This document shows, piece by piece, positions 9,472-15,516 of a DNA stretch of 15,516 nt. The DNA is from M0108 sp044228695 (GTDB taxonomy: Bacteria > Pseudomonadota > Gammaproteobacteria > Chromatiales > Chromatiaceae). Position 1 is the first letter of the stretch; every line of letters starts with the position of its first letter. The stretch is taken from the NCBI GenBank assembly GCA_044228695.1, contig JBGAUK010000087.1:1-15516 (forward strand). Reading direction: 5' to 3'. Both the position numbers and the translations under genes were made by a program. The notes below the pieces were generated by a model. It was not told where the DNA came from. It worked only from the letters and a program-made list of their open reading frames with translations, and did no database searches.

Positions 9472-10296
9472 ATGGATTCAGCGATTAAGAAGTCATCCTG
9501 CCCCCTGCCCATCGCCGATGTCCAGGCCAGCGCCGACACCCGTCGGATCGCCATCGACAAGGTGGGCATCAAGGACATCCGCCATCCGGTCAGGGTACGG
9601 GATCGTAGCGACGGCGAACAACACACGGTCGCCACCTTCAACATGTACGTTTATCTGCCCCATAACTTCAAGGGCACCCACATGTCCCGCTTCGTGCAGA
9701 TCCTCAATAAGCACGAGAAGGAGATCGGCATCGAGTCCTTCAAGGAGATGCTCACTGAGATGGCGGAGCGGCTGGAGTCGGAGATGGGCCATATCGAGAT
9801 GCGATTCCCCTACTTCGTCAACAAGAAGGCCCCCATCAGTGGCGTCCAGAGCCTGCTCGACTATGACGTCACCTTCATCGGCGAGATCAGTCACGGCACG
9901 CCGCGGATGTACATCAAGGTCGTGGTCCCCGTCACCAGCCTCTGCCCCTGCTCTAAGGAAATCTCCGCCTACGGCGCCCACAACCAGCGCTCCCATGTCA
10001 CTGTCCAGGTGCGTACCCGGGGCTTCATCTGGCTGGAGGAGATCATCGACCTGGTGGAGAAGGAGGCCTCGTGCGAACTCTACGGCCTGCTCAAGCGCCC
10101 GGATGAGAAATACGTCACCGAACGGGCCTACAACAACCCGAAATTCGTCGAGGACATGGTGCGGGATGTGGCCGTGCGCCTCAATGCGGACGACCGCATC
10201 GACGCCTACATCGTGGAGTCGGAGAACTTCGAGTCCATCCACAACCACTCCGCCTATGCCCTGATCGAACGGGACAAGGAGACGGAAGCCGCCTGA
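9472..10296 (+). CDS. folE2: GTP cyclohydrolase IB (FolE2)
   Basis: It converts GTP to 7,8-dihydroneopterin triphosphate, the first step of folate (and queuosine-type) biosynthesis. It belongs to the type IB family, which uses metals other than zinc, unlike FolE. The 274-residue protein shows the family signature VTSLCPCSKEISAYGAHNQRS (154-174) with the active-site Cys158 and metal-ligand candidate His170, and the C-terminal ESIHNHSAYALIER with His257/His259. The start ATG at 9472 has AAGGTGA seven to eight bases upstream. It sits 126 bp after ispA on the same strand, so read-through is possible. No Zur-type palindrome was seen in that gap, which suggests it may be the standing enzyme rather than a zinc-starvation backup; this is an inference. 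Confidence 0.96.
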   Translation: MDSAIKKSSCPLPIADVQASADTRRIAIDKVGIKDIRHPVRVRDRSDGEQHTVATFNMYVYLPHNFKGTHMSRFVQILNKHEKEIGIESFKEMLTEMAERLESEMGHIEMRFPYFVNKKAPISGVQSLLDYDVTFIGEISHGTPRMYIKVVVPVTSLCPCSKEISAYGAHNQRSHVTVQVRTRGFIWLEEIIDLVEKEASCELYGLLKRPDEKYVTERAYNNPKFVEDMVRDVAVRLNADDRIDAYIVESENFESIHNHSAYALIERDKETEAA

Positions 10297-10357
10297 GGGC
10301 CAACCGCCTGGCCTATACTGATTTCAGGGAATCACGGAGTCGAGGACACTTTGTGCC

Positions 10358-10726
10358 ATGAGGATCGCTGGCTATCTGGCCGCCGCTTTGCTGGGTATCG
10401 GGGGGGGATGGCTGCTGTTCGCGCCCACCGAGGATTCCCCACACCCTAAGGCCGACCCACCCTTGGCGGCATCCCCGCCGGTGCGCCCCTGGACGCCGCC
10501 CCCAGCCCCGGAACCCGCCTGGCGGGAATCGACTCCCTCACCCGCCAAGCCTGCCCCGCCCAGCCCCCCGGAGCCGTTCAGCTATCGCCCCTTGAGCGAG
10601 CGTGAGCAGCAACGGCTCAAGGCCGGGGGCCCCTATCCTGGTGAGCCGGCCGGCTACCCGACCCCAGGGCGGGATCCCTATCGGGCCAATCCCGGCTACG
10701 ACTTCCGGCCACCGGAACGGCGCTGA
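10358..10726 (+). CDS. Proline-rich membrane-anchored or exported protein of unknown function
   Basis: The protein has 122 residues and no recognised domain. Residues 3-22 (IAGYLAAALLGIGGGWLLFA) are one hydrophobic segment that could be a signal anchor or signal peptide; no lipobox cysteine follows. Residues 25-75 are rich in Pro, Ala and Ser (DPPLAASPPVRPWTPPPAPE), a probable flexible periplasmic linker. The C-terminal 45 residues are more structured in composition, with YRPLSEREQQR and a Gly/Tyr/Pro-rich end (YPGEPAGYPTPGRDPYRANP), which looks like the conserved part. A TATACT hexamer at 10314-10319 could be a -10 box, but no good -35 was found. AGGA lies 12 bp before the ATG. Codon and base use match its neighbours, which argues for a real gene. 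Confidence 0.65.
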   Translation: MRIAGYLAAALLGIGGGWLLFAPTEDSPHPKADPPLAASPPVRPWTPPPAPEPAWRESTPSPAKPAPPSPPEPFSYRPLSEREQQRLKAGGPYPGEPAGYPTPGRDPYRANPGYDFRPPERR

Positions 10727-10776
10727 CCTCTGGCATGGGTCCTCGGACTTAGTCCCGCTTCCCGGATTCGGAACGC

Positions 10777-10792
10777 CCGGGCATCAGCCCGG
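10777..10792. terminator. Small GC hairpin between two convergent genes
   Basis: CCGGGC, loop ATCA, GCCCGG forms a perfect 6-bp stem between the ends of the proline-rich gene and the pbpG-type gene. It has no T-tract on either side, so it may be only a weak or Rho-assisted stop. Confidence 0.3.
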
Positions 10793-10803
10793 CACTCGCC
10801 CCA

Positions 10804-11742
10804 TCAACCCGCCCCTTGCTTGGCCAGGCTCCGCTCGATCCACTGGCGGAGCCGGTTGGAATCGCCCATGGGCGTATGCTTGCCGGGCGAATCCAGCAGC
10901 ACGAAGCGCAGCCGGCGACCGCCCACCATGGCCTGCATAACCAGGCAACGGCCAGCGTCGGAGATATAACCCGTCTTGCTCACCTCGATCTCCCAGGCAT
11001 CGCTGGAGACCAGGGGGTTGGTATTGCGATAGCCCAGGGCACCACCACCGGGGTGGGGCTGCAGCATGGCATCCCGGGTTGTCGTGGCCTCCCGAATCAG
11101 GGGGTAACCCGAGGCGGCACTCACCAGCTTGGTTAGATCCCGAGCCGTGGAGCGGTTTTCGGCGTTCAGGCCGCTGCTGTCGGCGAAGTGGGTATTGCTC
11201 ATCCCCAGCGCCTTGGCCTTTCGGTTCATGTGCGCGACAAACTCCGGGGTCCCGCCCGCGAAGGTGGTACGACCCAGGGCCGCCGCCGCGCGATTATCCG
11301 AGGACATGAGAGCCACCAGCAGGAGTTCCCGCCGAGACAGGTTGGCGCGATTGATCTGGAGCCGGGAGCGACTGTTGCGCAACATGTCCTTGTCTTCGGG
11401 CCGGATGGTGATGACCGCGTCCAGGTCCACCCCGGCATCCAGCACCACGATGGCGGTCATCAGCTTGGTGACGGAGGCAATGGACTTGGGCTCGTCCTCA
11501 TGTTTGGAGTAGATGGGATTTCCCGCCGAGTCCGCCACCATGACAGCGTCGGACTGGAGATGGAGCCCAGCCCCATCGAGGTGCTCCCAGGCGGGCGTGA
11601 CTGGGGCCGACCTGCCCAGAGCAGCGACCGCAAAGGGCTGATCCGGGGCCGCCTGGGCAAGACCCAAGGTCGTGCCCAGCAGGATGACCCCGGTTAGGGA
11701 GAAGCCGCCGCGACACATCGCGGCTACCAAGGTTTCGTTCAT
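10804..11742 (-). CDS. pbpG: D-alanyl-D-alanine endopeptidase, PBP7/8 type (peptidase S11)
   Basis: This is a periplasmic serine D,D-peptidase that cleaves peptide cross-bridges in peptidoglycan. Taking ATG 11742, with AGGGT just upstream, gives 312 residues; an in-frame TTG at 11760 would add six. Residues 13-32 form a signal peptide (GFSLTGVILLGTTLGLAQA). The three penicillin-binding motifs are present: SVTK (Ser90-Lys93), SDN (148-150) and KTG (256-258, in SKTGYISDAG). The order, spacing and HFADSSGLNAENRST pattern match PbpG rather than DacA/DacC; the protein lacks the long C-terminal domain with amphipathic anchor of DacA-type carboxypeptidases. It is divergent from the 51-codon gene, and the RstA-like box lies about 50 bp upstream of its start. 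Confidence 0.9.
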   Translation of the reverse strand: MNETLVAAMCRGGFSLTGVILLGTTLGLAQAAPDQPFAVAALGRSAPVTPAWEHLDGAGLHLQSDAVMVADSAGNPIYSKHEDEPKSIASVTKLMTAIVVLDAGVDLDAVITIRPEDKDMLRNSRSRLQINRANLSRRELLLVALMSSDNRAAAALGRTTFAGGTPEFVAHMNRKAKALGMSNTHFADSSGLNAENRSTARDLTKLVSAASGYPLIREATTTRDAMLQPHPGGGALGYRNTNPLVSSDAWEIEVSKTGYISDAGRCLVMQAMVGGRRLRFVLLDSPGKHTPMGDSNRLRQWIERSLAKQGAG

Positions 11743-11792
11743 GCTTGACCCTACAGGCAAGGGGTGAGGGCGCAGGTGCTGCCGGCGCCGGT

Positions 11793-11806
11793 TACATCTT
11801 GTTACA
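11793..11806 (+). promoter_or_regulatory. RstA-like (OmpR-family) response-regulator box
   Basis: TACATCTTGTTACA matches the reported E. coli RstA consensus TACATNTNGTTACA at every fixed position. With the preceding bases it forms two GTTACA half-sites exactly 10 bp apart (11791-11796 and 11801-11806), the one-turn tandem spacing used by OmpR-family dimers. It ends 9 bp before the -35 of the small gene to the right, an activator position, and is also upstream of the pbpG-type gene. Which regulator binds in this organism is inferred, not shown. Confidence 0.6.
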
Positions 11807-11815
11807 GATGAAAGC

Positions 11816-11843
11816 TTGATGAATTAGAATTTACTAATATACT
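11816..11843 (+). promoter_or_regulatory. Sigma70-type promoter for the 51-codon gene
   Basis: TTGATG (11816-11821), a 16-bp AT-rich spacer, then TATACT (11838-11843). The -10 matches 5 of 6 consensus bases and the -35 four of six. Transcription would start near 11850 and give a leader of about 33 nt. The AT-rich block stands out sharply from the GC-rich flanks. Confidence 0.65.
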
Positions 11844-11882
11844 AATCCACATCGTCCATCACATCTCAATCTGGAGAAGACA

Positions 11883-12038
11883 ATGTTAGGTGTAATCGCT
11901 GCTTTAGCGCTAATTGTTGGGGGTGTCTCCGCCGCTGTCACGGTCTCGGAAGATGATCAGGCCTTCCTGAATCAATCCCAGGTCTCCATGGTCGAAACCC
12001 AGACCGTCGCGCACCAGGACAGCACCTTCGGGAGCTAA
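11883..12038 (+). CDS. 51-residue small protein with hydrophobic N-terminus, unknown function
   Basis: The ATG at 11883 follows TGGAG with a 6-nt spacer, and the frame ends in TAA at 12036. Residues 1-18 (MLGVIAALALIVGGVSAA) are hydrophobic and could be a signal peptide with a small-residue cleavage site or a membrane anchor. There is no basic residue before it, which is unusual for a signal peptide. The rest is polar: acidic VSEDDQAFLN, then Gln/Ser/Thr-rich to …DSTFGS. There are no cysteines or known domains. It is flanked by a promoter, an RstA-like box and a strong terminator, which together support a real monocistronic gene despite its size. An exported or membrane stress peptide is a guess from this context only. 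Confidence 0.7.
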   Translation: MLGVIAALALIVGGVSAAVTVSEDDQAFLNQSQVSMVETQTVAHQDSTFGS

Positions 12039-12069
12039 CCCATTCCCTATTTGACCCGATACCCGGCAA

Positions 12070-12104
12070 AGAACCCGGCGCCAACCAGGCGCCGGGTTCT
12101 TTTT
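12070..12104 (+). terminator. Strong Rho-independent terminator between convergent genes
   Basis: A perfect 13-bp stem (AGAACCCGGCGCC with GGCGCCGGGTTCT), a 5-nt loop AACCA and a run of Ts ending at 12104. It lies 32 bp after the small-gene stop. In the other direction the same hairpin ends in TTCTTTG, so it can also stop maeB transcription, whose stop codon is about 40 bp away. Confidence 0.93.
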
Positions 12105-12145
12105 GCGGGGCTGGTGACAAACCGGCGCCGTGCCCGCCCCCCGCC

Positions 12146-14407
12146 TCAGCGCGCCTGCACTGCCGCCAGGGCCGTCATATTCAACAGGCCCCGCACCGTG
12201 ACCCCGGGCGTGACCACATGGGCCGACTTGGCGGCGCCTAGGAGGATAGGACCAATCGCGGTTCCATCCCCCATCACCTTCAGCAGATTGAAGGCGATAT
12301 TGGCCGCGTCCTGATTCGGCATGATGAGCAGATTGGCGCGGCCCTCCAGCAGGGAATCCGGAAATCGCTGCTGCCGCATCGCATGAGACAACGCCAGGTC
12401 GGCACGCATCTCGCCCTCGACTTCAAGTTCAGGAAAGGCATGCTGGATCAGGCACAAGGCCTCATGCATCTTGAGCGCCGAGGCATCCTTGTGACTGCCA
12501 AAATTGGAATGGGAAAGCAGCGCAACCTTGGGCTTGATGCCAAACCGCCGCACCTCGGCGGCACAGAGGGCCGTGATCTCCACCAGGGCCTCGGTGTCCG
12601 GGTCCGCCTGCACGTCCGTGTCGGCGATAAAGAGGGGCCCGCTCGGCAGCACCACGGCGGTCATCGCCGCCATATGATCGACGCCCTTGGCGCGGCCGAT
12701 GATGAGTTCGATCTGTTCCAGGTGGCTCCGGTAGCCCCCGACGGTCCCGCTGATCATGGCGTCCGCCTCGCCAGTCCGCAGCAGAACCGCGGCCAGGGCC
12801 GTGGGCGAGTTGCGGATATGCACGCGCGCCTCGGCCGGGGTATAGCCGCGCCGCTTGGCCCGCTGGAAAAAAGCCTCGTAATGGGCCTCGCGATCCGGAT
12901 TGTTCTGGGGATCGATGAGGCGAAAATCCTCGCCAACCTTGATGCCCAGCCCCAGACTGGCCAGGCGCCGCTCGATCACGGCCTGGCGCCCGATCAGGAC
13001 CGGCTGGGCGATGCCCTGCTCAACCGCCTGCTGCACCGCCTGCAGCACCATTTCCTCCTCGCCCTCGGCAAAGACCACCCGCCGCACCGTCTTGCGCGCC
13101 AGGTCGAAGACATGCTTCATGGTCATGCCGGTGCGAAAGACGCTGTCATGCATGGTCTGGCGATAGGCGACCATATCCGCGATGGGCCGGGTGGCGACAC
13201 CCGAGGCCATGGCGGCCTCGGCCACCGCTGGGGCGACCTGCTCGATGAGACGGGGATCGAAGGGCTTGGGGATGAGGTACTCGGGGCCAAAACGCAAGTC
13301 CATGCCACCGTAGGCCTGGCGGACGATCTCCGAAGGCCTGGCCCGGGCCAGATCGGCGATAGCCTGAACACAGGCGCGCTTCATGGCTTCGTTGATCTCG
13401 GTGGCACCACAATCCAGGGCACCACGGAAGAGAAAGGGAAAGCAGAGAACGTTATTGACCTGATTGGGATAATCCGTCCGGCCGGTGGCCAGGATGGCAT
13501 CGGGGCGGACCGCCCGCGCCTCCTCGGGCAGGATCTCGGGATTAGGATTGGCCAGGGCGAAGACCAGGGGGTTTTCGGCCATCTTCAGCAGCCAGGGGGC
13601 CTTGAGGATCCCGGCGGCGGAGAGACCCAGGAAGATGTCGGCGCCCTCCAGGGCCTCCTCCAGGGTTCGCAGGGGGGTGTCGATCGCATAGCAGGCCTTG
13701 TAGGGGTCCATGACCTCGGTACGGCCCTCATAGACCACCCCGGCGATGTCAGTGACGATGACCTGCTCGCGCTTGAGGCCCAGTGAGACCAGGAGGTCCA
13801 GGCAGGCCAGGGCGGCGGCCCCGGCGCCGGCGGTCACCAGTCGCGCCTCGCCGATCTCCTTGCCGACCAGCCTGAGGCCATTGAGGACGGCGGCGCTGAC
13901 CACGATGGCGGTGCCGTGCTGGTCGTCATGAAAGACCGGGATCTTCATGCGTTCCTTGAGGGCCTTTTCGACGATGAAACATTCCGGGGCCTTGATGTCC
14001 TCCAGATTGATGCCGCCGAAGGAGGGCTCGAGGCGGGCGATGGTCGCGATGAGTTGCTCGGGGTCGAGTTCATCGATTTCGATATCGAAGACGTCGATAT
14101 CGGCGAACTGCTTGAAGAGGACCGCCTTGCCTTCCATCACCGGCTTGGAGGCCAGGGCGCCGATGGCCCCCAGGCCGAGCACCGCGGTGCCGTTGGTAAT
14201 GACGGCTACCAGATTGCCGCGGCTGGTGTAAAGGGCCGCCGCCAGGGGATCGGCGACGATCTCCTCGCAGGCCGCCGCCACCCCCGGCGAATAGGCCAGG
14301 GCCAGGTCGCGCTGATTGGCCAAGGGCTTGGTGGCCTGAATCGCCAGCTTGCCGGGACGCGGATAACGGTGGTAATCCAAGGCGCTTTTTCTCAACTCAT
14401 CAGACAT
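12146..14407 (-). CDS. maeB: NADP-dependent malic enzyme fused to a phosphotransacetylase-like domain (MaeB)
   Basis: It oxidatively decarboxylates L-malate to pyruvate, reducing NADP, and links the TCA cycle to pyruvate/acetyl-CoA. The length is 753 residues (E. coli MaeB 759). The N-terminal malic domain has Tyr39 in LALAYSPGVA, Lys94 in VMEGKAVLFKQFADID, the metal-site Glu136-Asp137 in GGINLEDIKAPECF and FHDDQHGTAIV (159-169). The NAD(P) fold shows VTAGAGAAALACLDLL (191-206). From about 430 the phosphotransacetylase-like domain begins (TVRRVVFAEGEEEMVLQAV) and contains DAMISGTVGGY and LFIADTDVQADPD; in MaeB enzymes it is regulatory, sensing acetyl-CoA. The gene is monocistronic, with a spacer on both sides. 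The Shine-Dalgarno before ATG 14407 is weak (GGAA). Confidence 0.95.
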   Translation of the reverse strand: MSDELRKSALDYHRYPRPGKLAIQATKPLANQRDLALAYSPGVAAACEEIVADPLAAALYTSRGNLVAVITNGTAVLGLGAIGALASKPVMEGKAVLFKQFADIDVFDIEIDELDPEQLIATIARLEPSFGGINLEDIKAPECFIVEKALKERMKIPVFHDDQHGTAIVVSAAVLNGLRLVGKEIGEARLVTAGAGAAALACLDLLVSLGLKREQVIVTDIAGVVYEGRTEVMDPYKACYAIDTPLRTLEEALEGADIFLGLSAAGILKAPWLLKMAENPLVFALANPNPEILPEEARAVRPDAILATGRTDYPNQVNNVLCFPFLFRGALDCGATEINEAMKRACVQAIADLARARPSEIVRQAYGGMDLRFGPEYLIPKPFDPRLIEQVAPAVAEAAMASGVATRPIADMVAYRQTMHDSVFRTGMTMKHVFDLARKTVRRVVFAEGEEEMVLQAVQQAVEQGIAQPVLIGRQAVIERRLASLGLGIKVGEDFRLIDPQNNPDREAHYEAFFQRAKRRGYTPAEARVHIRNSPTALAAVLLRTGEADAMISGTVGGYRSHLEQIELIIGRAKGVDHMAAMTAVVLPSGPLFIADTDVQADPDTEALVEITALCAAEVRRFGIKPKVALLSHSNFGSHKDASALKMHEALCLIQHAFPELEVEGEMRADLALSHAMRQQRFPDSLLEGRANLLIMPNQDAANIAFNLLKVMGDGTAIGPILLGAAKSAHVVTPGVTVRGLLNMTALAAVQAR

Positions 14408-14437
14408 CGGAATTATTCCAGATCAAGGGGTTGAAAG

Positions 14438-14489
14438 GCGCCGGACAGTGGCCGCGAAGGGGCGCGGCCAGCGGTCGGCCTAAGGCGCC
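14438..14489 (-). promoter_or_regulatory. Nested inverted repeats in the maeB leader region
   Basis: TGGCCGCG (14449-14456) and CGCGGCCA (14463-14470) form a perfect 8-bp stem with a 6-base loop. Outside it two GGCGCC words (14438-14443 and 14484-14489) can extend the structure. It lies 30-80 bp upstream of the maeB start on its coding strand. It could be a leader hairpin or a regulator site; part of it may simply reflect high GC content. Confidence 0.35.
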
Positions 14490-14659
14490 GCGCCACAAAC
14501 CTGAGCGCGGGCACCGAGATCCAGGCCGCAAATGAAAAAGGGCTAGCCGAGTAGCTAAACTTGTAGCCAATCGAGAGGTACCATGATGCCATGGCGACCG
14601 CATCACTCCGATCGCGTTTGCATTTTCACCTCTCCATGCGACAAGCCGCAAGCCCTTCC

Positions 14660-14859
14660 ATGGTTAACAACCTTGATGACCTGAAGCCCGCCCTCCTCGC
14701 TAATCCCGAGATCAGCGCCGAGTACGACGCCATGGGGCAGGAGTTTGCCATTGCCCGACTGGGGAGTGGGCGGACCCTGCCCAGCCTGCGCTCCTGGACC
14801 GCTACGCCACCGCCACCGGAGCGCGGGCCGTGGTGAAACTGGTCGCCCCGGGCGCATAA
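14660..14859 (+). pseudogene. Remnant of a HigA/XRE-type antitoxin gene with internal deletion and frameshift
   Basis: From ATG 14660 the frame reads VNNLDDLKPALLANPEISAE then YDAMGQEFAIARL, the characteristic N-terminus of antitoxins of the HigA/XRE type. Their helix-turn-helix should follow, but the sequence jumps to GSGRTLPSLR, which normally lies after the recognition helix (…AIARLESGRTLPSL). About 30 residues are therefore missing, probably lost between two AIAR-coding stretches. Around 14790 a 1-nt deletion shifts the frame, and the usual C-terminus (LDRYATATGARAVVKLVAPG) continues in the next frame to TAA at 14859. A DNA-binding protein cannot be made. No partner toxin gene is recognisable upstream. 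The family call is from pattern only. Confidence 0.6.
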
Positions 14860-15260
14860 ACCTATCGGCCAGGCCAGGGTCATTCCTTAATGGGCGGATA
14901 CCTTCGCCGCCCTTCCTTGGCCACCCTGCCTAAGTCTTGCGCAAAGTAGGAAAGCACATGAAGGCAACATAGGCCCGTTGGGAGATTCGTCGCAACGCAC
15001 TTCACCGACACTCATCATCTACCTTCTCTTTTGCGGCTACCCCCCCCGTGCTCCGAGGCATAGGCATGCAACCCTTTCCATCCATCTCTGACGCGCCGCG
15101 AACCGATGGCAGCCGAAAAGGTTGAGGCCAGGCCACCACCTGGGCCGGGGCGCGGGAGGGGTGACATCAAGGAAGTGAAATCCGACCAGGAAGTGACCGA
15201 GGATGCCGCAGCATCGTCCATATATTCGGTTACATGGTGGGTACACGGAGGCCTGGGCAT
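14860..15260. other. Intergenic stretch with no recognisable gene
   Basis: Frames here are short, start without ribosome-binding sites and resemble nothing known. A GGGCGG (14892-14897)/CCGCCC (14907-14912) hairpin follows the antitoxin remnant and could be its old terminator, but the T-tract is poor. The word AGGAAGTGA occurs twice, 18 bp apart, near 15171 and 15189. The region may be decayed accessory DNA between the antitoxin remnant and the tRNA gene. Confidence 0.5.
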
Positions 15261-15294
15261 AAAAAAAGGCCTACCCGTTTCCAGGTAAGCCCTT
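15261..15294 (-). terminator. Rho-independent terminator of the tRNA-fMet gene
   Basis: Read leftward: AAGGGCTTACCT, loop GGAAAC, GGGTAGGCCTT, then seven Ts (15267-15261). The stem is about 11-12 bp including a few G-T pairs. It begins 9 bp after the encoded CCA end of the tRNA. Confidence 0.9.
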
Positions 15295-15302
15295 ATTTTG
15301 TT

Positions 15303-15379
<77 letters not shown>

Positions 15380-15392
15380 TCTGAAGTCGACA

Positions 15393-15421
15393 ACTATACC
15401 GGGCTTAGCCCCAGAACGCAA
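15393..15421 (-). promoter_or_regulatory. Promoter of the tRNA-fMet gene
   Basis: On the minus strand: TTGCGT, a 17-bp spacer, then TATAGT, which ends 13 bp before the mature tRNA 5' end. Spacing is ideal and the -10 matches five of six. The spacer contains the inverted repeat GGGCTAAGCCC (15401-15411), which may be a binding site or chance. Confidence 0.75.
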
Positions 15422-15474
15422 CGCGCATTTGAGCCCCAAGCAGGGCTAATCCGTTCTAGCGAGGATTCGTCGTT

Positions 15475-15489
15475 ACAACTGGCAGTTGT
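15475..15489. repeat. 15-bp palindrome upstream of the tRNA promoter
   Basis: ACAACTGGCAGTTGT is a 7-bp perfect inverted repeat around one central base, located about 55 bp upstream of the tRNA-fMet -35. The size and symmetry suit a homodimeric regulator. Nothing else in the window shares it, and its gene context lies beyond the right edge. Confidence 0.4.
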
Positions 15490-15516
15490 CCGCAACTCTG
15501 GACACAGCCCGGTCGT

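Noticed and set aside
12383..13786. A 467-codon frame on the plus strand opposite maeB
   Set aside because: It is an antisense shadow of maeB with His/Gly/Asp-rich low-information sequence and no motif or ribosome-binding site.
14583..14684. A 33-codon frame with a good GAGAGG ribosome-binding site
   Set aside because: It has odd composition, overlaps the antitoxin remnant in another frame and has no recognisable pattern; the signal is too weak to call a gene.
15015..15260. An 81-codon minus-strand frame between the terminator and the antitoxin remnant
   Set aside because: It lacks a ribosome-binding site, begins inside the tRNA terminator area and has no similarity that I recognise.

Overview
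The window is GC-rich chromosomal DNA of a gammaproteobacterium. Gene content and protein style fit a purple-sulfur-bacterium-like (Chromatiales) host: ParC, ParE, XseB and IspA match their enterobacterial homologues almost residue for residue in length, while FolE2 and the secreted-protein genes are typical of environmental lineages. The exact taxon is an inference.

Left region (1-3560, minus strand): a decaying pair of genes for secreted proteins. The upstream gene has a signal peptide, a propeptide-like N-terminus and RCC1 repeats, and is broken by a 1-nt frameshift. The downstream gene encodes a reprolysin-like zinc metallopeptidase that originally continued into an InlB-B-like repeat and Calx-beta repeats. 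Two 216-bp MITE-like elements, identical as read, each with 15-bp perfect terminal inverted repeats and a perfect 8-bp target-site duplication, have landed in this pair. One cuts the peptidase off from its C-terminal adhesive part. The other sits immediately before the natural stop of the RCC1 gene, whose TAG directly abutted the peptidase ATG. Both genes now end in the same element-encoded 22-residue tail.

Central housekeeping region (3859-10296): parE-parC (topoisomerase IV) on the minus strand, divergent from xseB-ispA (exonuclease VII small subunit, farnesyl-diphosphate synthase; 8-nt overlap) and folE2 (GTP cyclohydrolase IB) on the plus strand. A proline-rich anchored protein of unknown function follows.

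Right region (10804-15516): pbpG-type D,D-endopeptidase on the minus strand. Divergent from it is an overlooked 51-codon gene with a complete expression unit: an exact match to the RstA consensus, a sigma70 promoter, a Shine-Dalgarno and a strong terminator. Convergent with it is maeB (malic enzyme/phosphotransacetylase-like fusion). Beyond maeB lies a degraded XRE antitoxin, about 400 bp with no recognisable gene, and an initiator tRNA-fMet gene with its own promoter and terminator.

The most unusual features are the paired MITE insertions that act as shared stop/tail cassettes and the RstA-box small-protein unit. No large novel defence or biosynthetic system is visible.
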